A stretch of 64,000 nucleotides of DNA, from assembly GCF_004168585.1 (NCBI RefSeq), contig NZ_PGVH01000005.1, positions 1 through 64,000 on the forward strand, written 5' to 3'. Of the stretch, positions 42,191 to 51,691 are shown in pieces. The stretch comes from Shewanella sp. OPT22 (GTDB lineage Bacteria; Pseudomonadota; Gammaproteobacteria; Enterobacterales; Shewanellaceae). The notes beneath the pieces are model-generated. The model was given only the letters and a program-made list of their open reading frames with translations, had not been told where the DNA came from and searched no databases. The position numbers were made by a program, and so were the translations under genes. Every line of letters begins with the position of its first letter. Position 1 is the stretch's first letter.

Positions 42191-43986
42191 CCCGCACATT
42201 TGCTCAACTCGAACCTTACAATCAAACCTCCATTGAAAGTAACCGTTTATTACAATCGGTTGAGTCTGAATTCATGCTTAAATGTAATTGGCATTTACTC
42301 GCAAGCTGCGCTTTTGAGCCATTGATTAAGTTTATTGATTCACAAACCACGAAAACTAGAGGGAAGGTTGAAAGAACAAAAAGCCTAGCAGTACTTAGCA
42401 CCAAATTGGATTTAGGCTCTTTTCCATCTAGAAAGTTAACACGTTCCAAAAGTTTAAATGCTTTACCTGCTGAAGCCGTTGACGATCAAAAGTGGGCTCA
42501 ATTTCGCACACAACGAGATTATTTTGTCGCTCATAAGTCTTCATCGAATCCAACGCTCTCTGAGATCCGAATACAGTTACAGGAAGCTGAGGAGCTTAAA
42601 GTCGTTTACATTTCTCAGTTGCTCGCAGAAGGTATTGACCTAAATGATAGAGATGCCGTAAAAACGTTTTTAGATGCTCGAAATATTCGTTCACGGTCTA
42701 CCTCTGAATCACCATCAGAATCCGTAGAAGATGACTTGAACGGGTTCGTTGTCATTGCAGACACACCTCAAGTTAGAGGTAATTTACCAAACAACATAGA
42801 ATTAACTGGGCTGCTGCTTGCTCAGTCCACTCAAGAAAACGAAAACGAACATATCACCTCGCTTCCATTACCGAGTGATCAGTCTGATGCCTTCTTGGAT
42901 GACTGTCTGTTGATAACTCAAGACTCGACACCTGAAACGGGGGTCGAATGTTTCGGTCCCCTCTCAGATTCAGAGCTTTCCTTTACGCTAACTGAACATG
43001 ATGAGACAACATCCACAGTAGAGCCTCACTCTTCTGAACGCACGAACGAGCTTGAAGCTTCAAATATCCCTTTAGTCCAAATTGACGACTTCACGCTTGT
43101 ACCAGCATCAGTCTGTCTAGACGAGATAGACATTGTTGAGCCTTTGCAACCTAAATTACAAAGCCCTGAAACTAAGATCATTGAGTATTTTAAAGCGAAC
43201 AAGATCCACCACCTTCAACCACTAAAAATGAATCCTCAATTTAAAATAACAAAGGGAAGTGATTTTGTTAGTGCCTCACAAATAGAGTCTTATCAGCGCT
43301 CATATGTTTCTACTACATTCGATACCGTGCGGATCTCGCAAATGAGAAAGACGTTTCAAGCTTTTACGGGAACCATTAAGCGTCACCTTGACAAACAGCT
43401 CCTCAATTCAGGGAGAAAAAATATTGGTCAAGGTGGGGTTTATGATTGTTATGTAGCACTGCAAGATTTTTCAAGTGAACATCAACTCGAAAAGCACAAT
43501 ATTGATATTCATCGTGAGCTTTCTCTTGATAGTTCAGAATTAGCCTCAAGTTTACTCGCACATCATTCATCGTTTACACAACAAACTAACTCAAGACTGA
43601 TGTTTATTCCTGTTGGAGTACATACTAAGAAACTCGCCTTAATTGAATCTCATCACGCCATTTTATGTGTGTTCACAAAAGAGCGTATTTTTGTAATCGA
43701 TTCAAAAAATAAGTTTGCTTCGCTGTTCAATAAAGATCCTAAAATCACCTATATCTGTACACAGTTGCAACCGTTAACTAATACCGTCGATTGCACCCGA
43801 TTCGTCACCTTTACAGCCATGCATTTACTCAATTGCTTGTTAAACGTAAGTCCAGATGAAACGTCTGACGAAACTGCGACCATAATGCAAATTCTTGCAC
43901 ATATACCTCAACCTGAAGAGATGGAAGAAGCGCCTAAAGACGCCGAGCAAGATGAAGGTGAAATTCAAGCCTTCTTTGAGTTATAA
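42157..43986 (+). CDS. Effector-like protein with C-terminal C48/Ulp1-like cysteine protease pattern
   Basis: A 609-aa protein with no signal peptide or membrane helix. Residues ~60-330 are low-complexity, acidic and Ser/Thr-rich, with two RxKSL-type repeats (near 73 and 96). The C-terminal region (about 375-560) has a His500 in ESHHAILCVF, Asp515 in FVIDSK, Gln538 and Cys546 in QPLTNTVDCTRFV. That order and spacing resemble Ulp1/C48 and related effector deubiquitinases (QP..DC..FV). Such proteases act on ubiquitin-like tags of hosts. No secretion system lies nearby. It probably began further upstream (41987) before a frameshift. Its end overlaps the convergent porin gene by 6 bases. The protease call is inference. 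Confidence 0.5.
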   Translation: MWHTLHGPNNLTRTFAQLEPYNQTSIESNRLLQSVESEFMLKCNWHLLASCAFEPLIKFIDSQTTKTRGKVERTKSLAVLSTKLDLGSFPSRKLTRSKSLNALPAEAVDDQKWAQFRTQRDYFVAHKSSSNPTLSEIRIQLQEAEELKVVYISQLLAEGIDLNDRDAVKTFLDARNIRSRSTSESPSESVEDDLNGFVVIADTPQVRGNLPNNIELTGLLLAQSTQENENEHITSLPLPSDQSDAFLDDCLLITQDSTPETGVECFGPLSDSELSFTLTEHDETTSTVEPHSSERTNELEASNIPLVQIDDFTLVPASVCLDEIDIVEPLQPKLQSPETKIIEYFKANKIHHLQPLKMNPQFKITKGSDFVSASQIESYQRSYVSTTFDTVRISQMRKTFQAFTGTIKRHLDKQLLNSGRKNIGQGGVYDCYVALQDFSSEHQLEKHNIDIHRELSLDSSELASSLLAHHSSFTQQTNSRLMFIPVGVHTKKLALIESHHAILCVFTKERIFVIDSKNKFASLFNKDPKITYICTQLQPLTNTVDCTRFVTFTAMHLLNCLLNVSPDETSDETATIMQILAHIPQPEEMEEAPKDAEQDEGEIQAFFEL

Positions 43987-44997
43987 CGAATTGCGTCGAT
44001 AATGCTTAATCTCAAAATCAAATCTTAACCCCATAAATACTTGATATGTTGTTGCTGATTCTTTTTTAATCAATTGCGACTCAACAAACCACTTTAATTT
44101 ATCCGTTTGAAACCATTCAAAGGTGGTATTTACGAGTTGCTGTTTTCGATGTCTATCTGAATCGGGTTTAAATTGGGAAACGCCAAACTTCAGTTTGTGC
44201 GCCGTCGTTAATTGATAGGACATGGCAACATCTGCGGTAAAACCATTATTCTGGTTAAATCGAGTGTGTTGAAAAGACGTTGCCCAGTATAGTTTTTCGG
44301 TGATTTGTTGAGACAGTGATAAACCTATTACTTGCTGTGTATCGAGTTCAAATTCTTCTTGATAATACGCCGCAGAAAAATACATGTTTTGCCAATGATA
44401 GCGTCCTCCGAAACCAAGATAACGATTACGACTATGCCATGGCTGATTATGAATCCGTTTATCTATTTGCCAGTTCCAATCACCACTCTGTAATTGATAA
44501 CTCACCATGCTATTTACTCTTGCGGGGCTGATGATGTCATAACCTAATGGAGATGCCAGACGGTTAAATATATCAACAGGTTCAGCGATTAAGTTATATT
44601 GCGCCGCATTTTGTCTACCGTAGGTTAGTTGCCCCCAATGTCCTGCTAAACCAACATATGCTTTTCTGCGACTGCCAAACTCGTAATCACTTTTCACTGT
44701 TGGACGTACATCACCATGAGCCACTAATCGCACCTCTTCAATGAAAGTGTACTTGAGCTTCACGCCAGTTCGTGAAGAGCTGTCATCCCACTTCCAAGCT
44801 TGGTCACTCCAATCTAGTGACCCAAAACGGGGGCGAAGAGATAAGTAGTAAGTCAACGCATCTGGGTCATCCATAATCTGAGTTGGTAACTCAGGTAACA
44901 TAGACATATCGTTTGAGGGCTCTCTTGGAATCCTATCCTTTGCAAACCCTGAAAATGATAGCCCAGTAACGATCAACCAGATAAAGTTTCTAAGCAT
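43981..44997 (-). CDS. Outer-membrane porin-like protein
   Basis: A 338-aa protein with a signal peptide (about 1-19) and strongly amphipathic beta strands. Typical porin stretches are YYLSLRPRFGSLDW, AYVGLAGHWGQLTYGRQ and AKVTMAF-like strands ending in FMGLRFDFEI. It resembles general Gram-negative porins (OmpC type) but is somewhat short and lacks the usual C-terminal Phe, ending in a charged tail after the last strand. It probably forms a small-solute channel; specificity unknown. It lies 41 bases downstream of cysC on the same strand and may be read through. Confidence 0.75.
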   Translation of the reverse strand: MLRNFIWLIVTGLSFSGFAKDRIPREPSNDMSMLPELPTQIMDDPDALTYYLSLRPRFGSLDWSDQAWKWDDSSSRTGVKLKYTFIEEVRLVAHGDVRPTVKSDYEFGSRRKAYVGLAGHWGQLTYGRQNAAQYNLIAEPVDIFNRLASPLGYDIISPARVNSMVSYQLQSGDWNWQIDKRIHNQPWHSRNRYLGFGGRYHWQNMYFSAAYYQEEFELDTQQVIGLSLSQQITEKLYWATSFQHTRFNQNNGFTADVAMSYQLTTAHKLKFGVSQFKPDSDRHRKQQLVNTTFEWFQTDKLKWFVESQLIKKESATTYQVFMGLRFDFEIKHYRRNSL

Positions 44998-45038
44998 TGT
45001 TCCTCCATGAATAACGCTTAGATTATAGTCAAATTACC

Positions 45039-45638
45039 TTAAGCTGCTGAAGCCGCATCCAATGCCAGTAAATATTCTAGAATGGCATGCACTTGCTGAC
45101 CTAAATCGCCTTTGCTGGTGTTAATTGTGAGCTCGGCCGCTATTGGCTCTTCATATTTGGCATCAATGCCTGTGAAATCTTTGATTTCTCCCGCTCGCGC
45201 TTTTTTATACAAACCTTTCGGATCTCGTTGCTCGCAAACATCTAGAGGCGTTGCCACGTGAATCTCAATAAATTCATTTTCGGAAAACTGGCTTCGAATC
45301 CACTCCCGCTGTTGCCGTGAAGGCGATACAAATGCCCCAAGAACAATCACACCGGCATCAAGCATTAACTTGCTGACTTCGGTCACTCTACGCATGTTTT
45401 CATTACGATCATTTTCAGAAAAACCAAGATCGTTACATAATCCATGACGAACATTGTCACCATCAAGCAAATAAGTGGCAAAGCCCTTTTGATGTAAAAT
45501 CGATTCTAGTGCGCCAGCCAACGTTGATTTACCTGAACCAGACAAACCAGTAAACCATAATAATCTCGGTTGTTGTTTTAGCAGCTTTTGACGCTGAACT
45601 TTATCTATCTTATGTGAATGCCATGATATTTCAGACAT
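45039..45638 (-). CDS. cysC: Adenylylsulfate kinase
   Basis: CysC phosphorylates APS to PAPS with ATP in the cytosol. The 199-aa protein has the P-loop GLSGSGKST at 31-39, [16 protein letters not shown] near 60 and the FVSPSRQQR segment near 103. Last gene of the cobA-cysD-cysN-permease-cysC series; GAGCTTTT precedes the ATG. Length matches E. coli CysC (201 aa). Confidence 0.95.
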   Translation of the reverse strand: MSEISWHSHKIDKVQRQKLLKQQPRLLWFTGLSGSGKSTLAGALESILHQKGFATYLLDGDNVRHGLCNDLGFSENDRNENMRRVTEVSKLMLDAGVIVLGAFVSPSRQQREWIRSQFSENEFIEIHVATPLDVCEQRDPKGLYKKARAGEIKDFTGIDAKYEEPIAAELTINTSKGDLGQQVHAILEYLLALDAASAA

Positions 45639-45666
45639 AAAAGCTCCTCTTGTTGTTGAATTAAGA

Positions 45667-47391
45667 TCAGTTCAATGGAAACCACATCGGGACAAGTATG
45701 ATCACCAATGTTGAATACAGCAGTGACAAAGGTAACCCCAGTTTGACGAAGTCGATAAAGCGATAGTTTCCCGCATTGAACACCATTAAATTGGTTTGAT
45801 AACCATACGGTGAAATGAAGCTTGCACTGGCACCGAATACGACAGCAATAATAAAAGGTTTGGCATCAACACCAAGTGTTTCAGATATAGCCAAAGCAAT
45901 GGGGAAGGCCAATGCGGCAGCAGCGTTATTCGTGATGAGTTCGGTTAATAGAACCGTCATGAGATATACACCAATAAAGGCGCCAAGTGTTCCATACCCC
46001 GAGAATAGAGACATCAAGCCATTGGACAACTCAGTTGCAAGTCCGGTACTCATCATCAGATCAGCCAAACACAATGCACTGCCGACGATGATCAGCAACG
46101 AAGTCGGAAAACGTCTACGAATGTGCTCGAGATCCAATACTCGAGTCAACAAATACATCAGTAACAATATCACTAGACTTTTTGCCAGTGACACCAAGCC
46201 AAGTAAACTTGCTCCCAGTGCGACAGCAAAACTCGCCATCACCCAATGGCTGCGCTTTGGCGTTAACTGCACAGATAGGTCCAGAGCATTGATCGATGCA
46301 AATTCATACCTCGGTTGCTGTTGCTCAAATTCGCTACCCGGCGTCACCAGCAGTAAATCGCCAGACTGTAATTTCACATCACCAAGGCCACCTTTAAGCA
46401 CTTGATTACCACGACGAATCCCCAAGACAGCAGCAGAAAACTTTTCTCGAAACTCTACTTGCTTCAAAGAGTGCCCAACTAGGTGGCTACTCGGTGCAAT
46501 CACCAGTTCAACTAGGTTTTGCCCATCCGCTTGGTGTTTACCAAACCATTCCAAGCCATCAAACTGTTGTAGTAATTCTACAGAGTCCACAGCACCACTA
46601 AATCTCAGTTTATCGCCCGCAACCAACACCATATTCGGTGGTACAGGAGACATCGCAACACCATTGCGTTCTAACTCGGCTAAATACAATTTTTTGAGTG
46701 CACGCAACTGATTGTCATGCACGCTCTTTCCTATCAGTTTCGAACCTGCTATCACTTTAGCTTCTAACAAAAAAGGCAATTCCGTTTCGGCTTGATTATC
46801 GTCACGTTCAGGTAACCAATGCGATATCACAATAAGTAACGCCATGCCTGCCACGACGAGTACCAAACCCACTTGGGTAAACTCAAAAAAGTGCAGTGGT
46901 TCTAACCCTGAATGCTCAACAAACGAATTGACAATTAAATTGGTGGAGGTACCAATTAAGGTCAGCGTCCCCCCTAAAATCGTGGCGTAATTCAAGGGTA
47001 ATAACAGTTTGGAGGCAGCGTGGGATTGATTTCTCTGAATAGGCCCGATTAGAGATGCGACCACAGCGGTGTTATTGGTGAATGACGACAACAAGGCTGT
47101 CGAAAAACCCAACTTAACCAAAGTCGATGTAAACGACCCTTTCGCAATCAATTGACTCAACTTAGCAAGCAAGTGTGTTTTCTCTAATACACTGGCAGTC
47201 AAAATAAGCAACACTAGCGTGATCAAACCACTATTGGTAAAACTGATTAGGGCATGCGAAATATCCACCAGCCCAAGTAAATAACAAGCGATAACAGCGC
47301 CAGCAAAACACATTGCTGGCGAAGCTTTACCTGAAAATAATCCGCCAAGTAACCCAATTAAGATGAGACTTAACCACGCCGCATCGGTCAT
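45667..47391 (-). CDS. SLC13/DASS-type permease with TrkA-C domains, probable sulfate uptake
   Basis: A 574-aa inner-membrane transporter of the SLC13/ArsB-NhaD group. Membrane segments fill residues 1-190 and 375-574. The conserved SNT motifs are [11 protein letters not shown] near 103 and [13 protein letters not shown] near 490. Between them lie two RCK_C/TrkA-C regulatory domains (about 205-285 and 290-370). It lies within the cys operon: its ATG overlaps the cysN stop by 4 bases. This is the basis for assigning sulfate as substrate; E. coli instead uses the cysTWA ABC system. Confidence 0.87.
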   Translation of the reverse strand: MTDAAWLSLILIGLLGGLFSGKASPAMCFAGAVIACYLLGLVDISHALISFTNSGLITLVLLILTASVLEKTHLLAKLSQLIAKGSFTSTLVKLGFSTALLSSFTNNTAVVASLIGPIQRNQSHAASKLLLPLNYATILGGTLTLIGTSTNLIVNSFVEHSGLEPLHFFEFTQVGLVLVVAGMALLIVISHWLPERDDNQAETELPFLLEAKVIAGSKLIGKSVHDNQLRALKKLYLAELERNGVAMSPVPPNMVLVAGDKLRFSGAVDSVELLQQFDGLEWFGKHQADGQNLVELVIAPSSHLVGHSLKQVEFREKFSAAVLGIRRGNQVLKGGLGDVKLQSGDLLLVTPGSEFEQQQPRYEFASINALDLSVQLTPKRSHWVMASFAVALGASLLGLVSLAKSLVILLLMYLLTRVLDLEHIRRRFPTSLLIIVGSALCLADLMMSTGLATELSNGLMSLFSGYGTLGAFIGVYLMTVLLTELITNNAAAALAFPIALAISETLGVDAKPFIIAVVFGASASFISPYGYQTNLMVFNAGNYRFIDFVKLGLPLSLLYSTLVIILVPMWFPLN

Positions 47392-48788
47392 TTACTGATG
47401 TCCAATGCCTGCCAATGGGGATAAGATTTTCTTATCCAAGCATTCAATTCGACTTCCGATTCTGAATATTCCTGTTCGAGTTTTTTCTGCGCCTCAACTT
47501 CTGTCACCATGACCGCTGCTGCTGTCGCATTGGTTAAGCGATCGATAATGATCATCGCTCCAGTAGTATGGTTATCTCGATACGTTTCAACAATCATCGG
47601 CTCTGTGAACGCCATTGTTACTTTAGCGATCGTATTTAAGTTAACGGTACTTTCAACACGCTTGTCCAGTGTATTCACGTCTGTGATGTACTCGATACTG
47701 GTCATTTTTACTTGAGTCAGTTTGCCAGCAACTTTCACATCATAAAGCTGATTAAGCTTCAATGGTGATTCTTGCATCCACACTAACTCAGCGCTGACTT
47801 GCTGAGTTGACCTTGGCGCGATGTCTTGGCTTTTAACGATAACATCCCCACGCGAAATATCGATTTCATCCTCTAAAACCAATGTTATAGCTTCGTCTTT
47901 TGTCGCTGTTGATTTGTCACCGTCAAAGGTGACAATGTTTGCGATCACTGATGACTTATCCGACGGCAACACCGTTATCGCATCGCCCACGGAGATACTG
48001 CCACTTGCAACCGTACCAGAGAAACCTCTAAAGTTAAGATCTGGGCGTTGCACATATTGCACAGGAAAACGAAAGTCATACTGTTCGCTATTAACATCAA
48101 TGTCTTCAAGCGCTGTGAGTAATGGTTCAGATGCATACCATGGCATATGCTTTGATGCAGTAACCACGTTGTCGCCAGTTAATGCTGACAGAGGAATATA
48201 TCGAATGTCAGCAGGTGCCAATTGCTTAGCAAACTGTTCAAAGTCGGTTCTTATCGCATCAAACACACTTTGCTGGTAATCCACTAAATCCATTTTGTTA
48301 ATGGCAATCACCAGATGTTTAATGCCCAATAAGCTTGCAATATAAGCATGACGCTTAGTCTGGGTTTGCACACCATGACGAGCATCGATCAAAATCACAG
48401 CCACATCACAAGTGGATGCTCCTGTTGCCATATTACGTGTGTATTGTTCATGCCCAGGCGTATCAGCAATGATGAATTTACGTTTTTCACTGCTGAAATA
48501 ACGATAAGCCACATCTATGGTGATGCCTTGTTCACGCTCAGCTTGCAAACCGTCGACTAACAAAGCTAAATCTAAGGCTTCACCAGCATTACCTATCTTG
48601 GCACTTTCTTGTTTCAAGGTGGCCAATTGATCATCGTAGATCTGAGCGCTGTCATGCAATAATCGACCAATCAACGTACTCTTACCGTCATCAACACTCC
48701 CGCAGGTTAAAAAGCGCAGTAATTGCTTTTGTTGTTGATGAGCCACATATGTTTCGATATCTAAGTCTTCGATTCTTTCAGCGACCAT
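47388..48788 (-). CDS. cysN: Sulfate adenylyltransferase subunit 1 (GTPase)
   Basis: CysN hydrolyses GTP to drive APS formation from sulfate and ATP by CysD. The 466-aa EF-Tu-like GTPase has the P-loop GSVDDGKSTLIG near residue 31, switch II DTPGHEQYTRNM near 113 and NKMD near 168, followed by beta-barrel domains. No fused CysC domain is present, consistent with a separate cysC. Overlaps cysD by one base and the permease by four. Confidence 0.96.
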   Translation of the reverse strand: MVAERIEDLDIETYVAHQQQKQLLRFLTCGSVDDGKSTLIGRLLHDSAQIYDDQLATLKQESAKIGNAGEALDLALLVDGLQAEREQGITIDVAYRYFSSEKRKFIIADTPGHEQYTRNMATGASTCDVAVILIDARHGVQTQTKRHAYIASLLGIKHLVIAINKMDLVDYQQSVFDAIRTDFEQFAKQLAPADIRYIPLSALTGDNVVTASKHMPWYASEPLLTALEDIDVNSEQYDFRFPVQYVQRPDLNFRGFSGTVASGSISVGDAITVLPSDKSSVIANIVTFDGDKSTATKDEAITLVLEDEIDISRGDVIVKSQDIAPRSTQQVSAELVWMQESPLKLNQLYDVKVAGKLTQVKMTSIEYITDVNTLDKRVESTVNLNTIAKVTMAFTEPMIVETYRDNHTTGAMIIIDRLTNATAAAVMVTEVEAQKKLEQEYSESEVELNAWIRKSYPHWQALDISK

Positions 48789-49690
48789 TAGAAGTACCCC
48801 TGACGTTTTTTCATTTCCATTGATCCCGCTTGATCGCTATCAATCAAACGCCCTTGTCGCTCACTTGAACGTGTTAGTAACATTTCAGTGATGATCTTAT
48901 CGAGATCATCCGCATCCGAATGCATCGCAGCCGTTAAGGGATAACACCCAAGGGTCCTAAACCTCACTTGTTCATATCGAACTTCATCGGATTCATATGG
49001 CAAGCGATCGTCATCGACCATGATCATCATGCCATCACGCTCAACAACGGGGCGTTTTGCGGCGTAGTACAGTGGAACAATCTCGATGTTTTCTTGTTTG
49101 ATGTACTGCCAGATATCAAGCTCAGTCCAATTTGATAATGGAAAAACACGAATGCTTTCACCTTTATTAATGGCACTATTAAAGTTTTTCCAGAGCTCTG
49201 GACGCTGGTTTTTTGGATCCCAGCGATGATGTTCGTCTCTGAAAGAATAAACTCGTTCTTTGGCACGCGACTTTTCTTCATCTCGGCGTGCTCCACCAAA
49301 TGCCGCATCAAAACCATATTGATCCAGCGCTTGTTTAAGCGCTTGAGTTTTCATTACATCAGTGTGTTTTGCGCTGCCATGATCAAATGGATTAATACCC
49401 TGCGCAATGCCATCAGGGTTCGTGTGCGTCAATAACTTAAAGCCATACTTTTCGGCTTGACGATCTCGAAATTCAATCATTTCTTTGAATTTCCAAGTGG
49501 TATCAACGTGCAATAATGGAAACGGTATCTTACCTGGATAAAAGGCTTTACGTGCTAAGTGCAACATCACCGATGAATCTTTACCAATTGAATACAACAT
49601 CACTGGGTTATTAAACTCTGCAGCAACCTCTCGTAGGATATAAATACTCTCTGCTTCTAATTGCTGCAGGTGAGTCATCGTTTGGGTCAT
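48788..49690 (-). CDS. cysD: Sulfate adenylyltransferase subunit 2
   Basis: CysD adenylylates sulfate to APS in complex with CysN. The 300-aa protein has the PP-loop motif [17 protein letters not shown] near residue 35 and the conserved [18 protein letters not shown] near 130. The C-terminus ends in the typical KKRQGYF. Its ATG overlaps the cobA stop by 4 bases. Length equals the E. coli protein closely (302 aa). Confidence 0.97.
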   Translation of the reverse strand: MTQTMTHLQQLEAESIYILREVAAEFNNPVMLYSIGKDSSVMLHLARKAFYPGKIPFPLLHVDTTWKFKEMIEFRDRQAEKYGFKLLTHTNPDGIAQGINPFDHGSAKHTDVMKTQALKQALDQYGFDAAFGGARRDEEKSRAKERVYSFRDEHHRWDPKNQRPELWKNFNSAINKGESIRVFPLSNWTELDIWQYIKQENIEIVPLYYAAKRPVVERDGMMIMVDDDRLPYESDEVRYEQVRFRTLGCYPLTAAMHSDADDLDKIITEMLLTRSSERQGRLIDSDQAGSMEMKKRQGYF

Positions 49691-50547
49691 AGCATTTGCT
49701 CCAATTTATCGCCATTAAATGCCGTAGTCATCTCTTGCGAAGTGTGTTGTATATCTTGTGGCGACTGACGTTGTTGTGGTAAAAACCAATTTAAATCTTG
49801 ATGTAAACTCGCTACTTCACCAATTATCATCATCGCAGGATCTGCGATATCAGTTTCTGCAATCAGTTCACTGAGTTTTTCTAATGTGCCAATAACCACC
49901 TTTTGTTTTGTGGTCGTAGCGGAATAAACCAGAGCAACGGGAGTTTCAGGCAAACGTCCCCCCTCAATGAGCCCAGCTTCAATGTTTGACGCCTGTGACT
50001 TACCCATATAAATTGCGAGTGTGTGGTTAGATTGAGCGTATTCTTGCCATTTTACTTTTTCACCGGCCCCGGCTTTGCAATGACCAGTGATAAACGTTAC
50101 GCTTTGTGCAAGTTCACGATGAGTCAGTGGGATCCCGGCATAAGCTGAGGCGCCAGCAGCTGCAGTAACGGCAGGCACGACTTCGAAGTCAATTTCAGCA
50201 GCGACTAAAGTACTGACCTCTTCACCGCCTCGGCCAAAAATGTATGGGTCTCCACCTTTCAGACGTACCACCTTTTTGTGATGAAACGCTTTGGTGATCA
50301 ACAACTGATTGATGTCTTCTTGAGCTGCACTGTGCTTGCCAGAACGTTTACCTACCGCAATCACTTCACAATTGCAGTTCACGAGCTCCATGATCTCGTC
50401 GCTGACCAGTGCATCATATAGGACTACATCGGCTTGTTTAATGAGTCGCCACGCTTTAAGGGTAAGTAGATCGGGATCGCCAGGGCCGGCACCAACAATA
50501 TAAACTTTGCCTTTTGCGCCGTTATCGGTCAGCGGCACCAGTTCCAT
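49687..50547 (-). CDS. cobA: Uroporphyrinogen-III C-methyltransferase
   Basis: This enzyme methylates uroporphyrinogen III twice with SAM to precorrin-2, the precursor of siroheme needed by CysI. The 286-aa protein has the SAM-binding [19 protein letters not shown] near residue 18, [17 protein letters not shown] near 93 and the [21 protein letters not shown] segment. It lacks the N-terminal CysG oxidase/chelatase domain, so another protein must finish siroheme. First gene of the sulfate activation operon. Confidence 0.94.
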   Translation of the reverse strand: MELVPLTDNGAKGKVYIVGAGPGDPDLLTLKAWRLIKQADVVLYDALVSDEIMELVNCNCEVIAVGKRSGKHSAAQEDINQLLITKAFHHKKVVRLKGGDPYIFGRGGEEVSTLVAAEIDFEVVPAVTAAAGASAYAGIPLTHRELAQSVTFITGHCKAGAGEKVKWQEYAQSNHTLAIYMGKSQASNIEAGLIEGGRLPETPVALVYSATTTKQKVVIGTLEKLSELIAETDIADPAMMIIGEVASLHQDLNWFLPQQRQSPQDIQHTSQEMTTAFNGDKLEQML

Positions 50548-50628
50548 TTTTTAGATTCCAATTAGATCAAAACTTGAAGGAAATATAGCGGAGCTTTTAT
50601 ATCTTTTTAAATATATAAAACAGAAAAC

Positions 50629-50654
50629 TTATTACCTTTTGATATAAGAAGGTT
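50629..50654 (-). promoter_or_regulatory. Candidate CysB box before cobA-cysDN
   Basis: A 24-bp box (minus strand: CCTTCTTATATCAAAAGGTA and four more bases) lies about 85 bases before cobA. It shares 19 of 24 positions with a box upstream of cysJ at 61667-61690. The shape, a CTTAT...GGT.AT arrangement, fits CysB-type activator sites. Confidence 0.5.
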
Positions 50655-50760
50655 GTTTTTATAACAATTTCTATTACAAAGATAAAAGTAACTAAATTGG
50701 CAGCTTAATTTAAAAAACGTATAGTAATGCTCAAATTCTAATGTTTACTCATTATTTACT

Positions 50761-51636
50761 ATGAAAAAATGGACTTTAATTGTTAGCACTTTTTTAGTTT
50801 TATCATTATCAGCCCACGCTGAAGATTCGTTGCTGGAGCAACGGGTATCCCAAGAACTTGAAGTCTTAGATAACCCGTTTGCATTGAGCTCTCATAAAGT
50901 GAATTATATTCTACCAGTCACCTACAACAGCTCACCAAACGAAGCTCCGTTTATCAATCGCGATGACTATTATCCTTTTGATAATTTAGAAGCAAAATTT
51001 CAAGTCAGTCTAAAGTTTCCTATCTGGTATAACATGTTTGGTGACAACGGCCACTTGTACTTCGCTTACACCAACCAGTCCTATTGGCAAGTCTACAATC
51101 AGGAACATTCTTCTCCTTTTAGAGAAACAAACCATGAACCTGAAGCATTACTGCTGTTTAATAATGATTGGAAGGTGGGCCGTTTCGAAAATAAATTTCT
51201 TGGTTTAGGTATTGCGCACCAATCTAATGGCCGTAGTGGTACTTTGTCACGCAGCTGGAATCGCATATACGGCCTAGCGGTGTTTGATCATGGTCCCTTC
51301 GTTTTTTCAGCGAAAGTTTGGTGGCGCTTACCTGAAGATCCTAAAAAAACACCTGAGGATGCCAAAGGGGATGACAACCCAGATATCAACAAATACATGG
51401 GAAATTTTGAGCTCTATGGCGCCTACGCTATTGATGAACACCGCTTAACATTAAAGCTTAGAAATAACTTACGTAGTGATAACAAAGGATCTGCCGAATT
51501 CACCTACAGCTACCCACTTGTTGGTCACATGCGTTTATACGTTCAGTATTTCAATGGCTACGGTGAAAGTTTGATTGACTACAATGTCAACACCAACCGC
51601 CTTGGTGTGGGTGTGTCGATTAACGACATTTTCTAA
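50761..51636 (+). CDS. pldA: Outer-membrane phospholipase A
   Basis: PldA (OMPLA) hydrolyses phospholipids that reach the outer leaflet and so guards outer-membrane asymmetry. The 291-aa protein has a signal peptide (1-20) and a 12-strand barrel pattern. The catalytic triad is His153 and Ser155 in GIAHQSNGRSG with Asn167 in SRSWNRIY, the same spacing as His142, Ser144, Asn156 of E. coli. The neighbouring YTNQSYWQVYN and NHEPE segments are also family marks. It is divergent from the cobA operon. Confidence 0.95.
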   Translation: MKKWTLIVSTFLVLSLSAHAEDSLLEQRVSQELEVLDNPFALSSHKVNYILPVTYNSSPNEAPFINRDDYYPFDNLEAKFQVSLKFPIWYNMFGDNGHLYFAYTNQSYWQVYNQEHSSPFRETNHEPEALLLFNNDWKVGRFENKFLGLGIAHQSNGRSGTLSRSWNRIYGLAVFDHGPFVFSAKVWWRLPEDPKKTPEDAKGDDNPDINKYMGNFELYGAYAIDEHRLTLKLRNNLRSDNKGSAEFTYSYPLVGHMRLYVQYFNGYGESLIDYNVNTNRLGVGVSINDIF

Positions 51637-51646
51637 TTAACTATAA

Positions 51647-51671
51647 AAAAACGGGCTTATAGCCCGTTTTT
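51647..51671. terminator. Bidirectional terminator between pldA and the next gene
   Basis: An 11-bp perfect inverted repeat (AAAAACGGGCT and AGCCCGTTTTT) with a 3-base loop. T runs on both strands let it serve both convergent genes. Confidence 0.9.
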
Positions 51672-51691
51672 AGTCTCAAAGATTCAAAAGA

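Noticed and set aside
45815-46405. 196-codon open frame on the plus strand
   Set aside because: It lies wholly antisense to the SLC13 permease gene, has no ribosome site, and the opposite strand has a clear protein family.
47821-48279. 152-codon open frame on the plus strand
   Set aside because: Antisense to cysN, which is unmistakable; composition is a mirror of the real gene.
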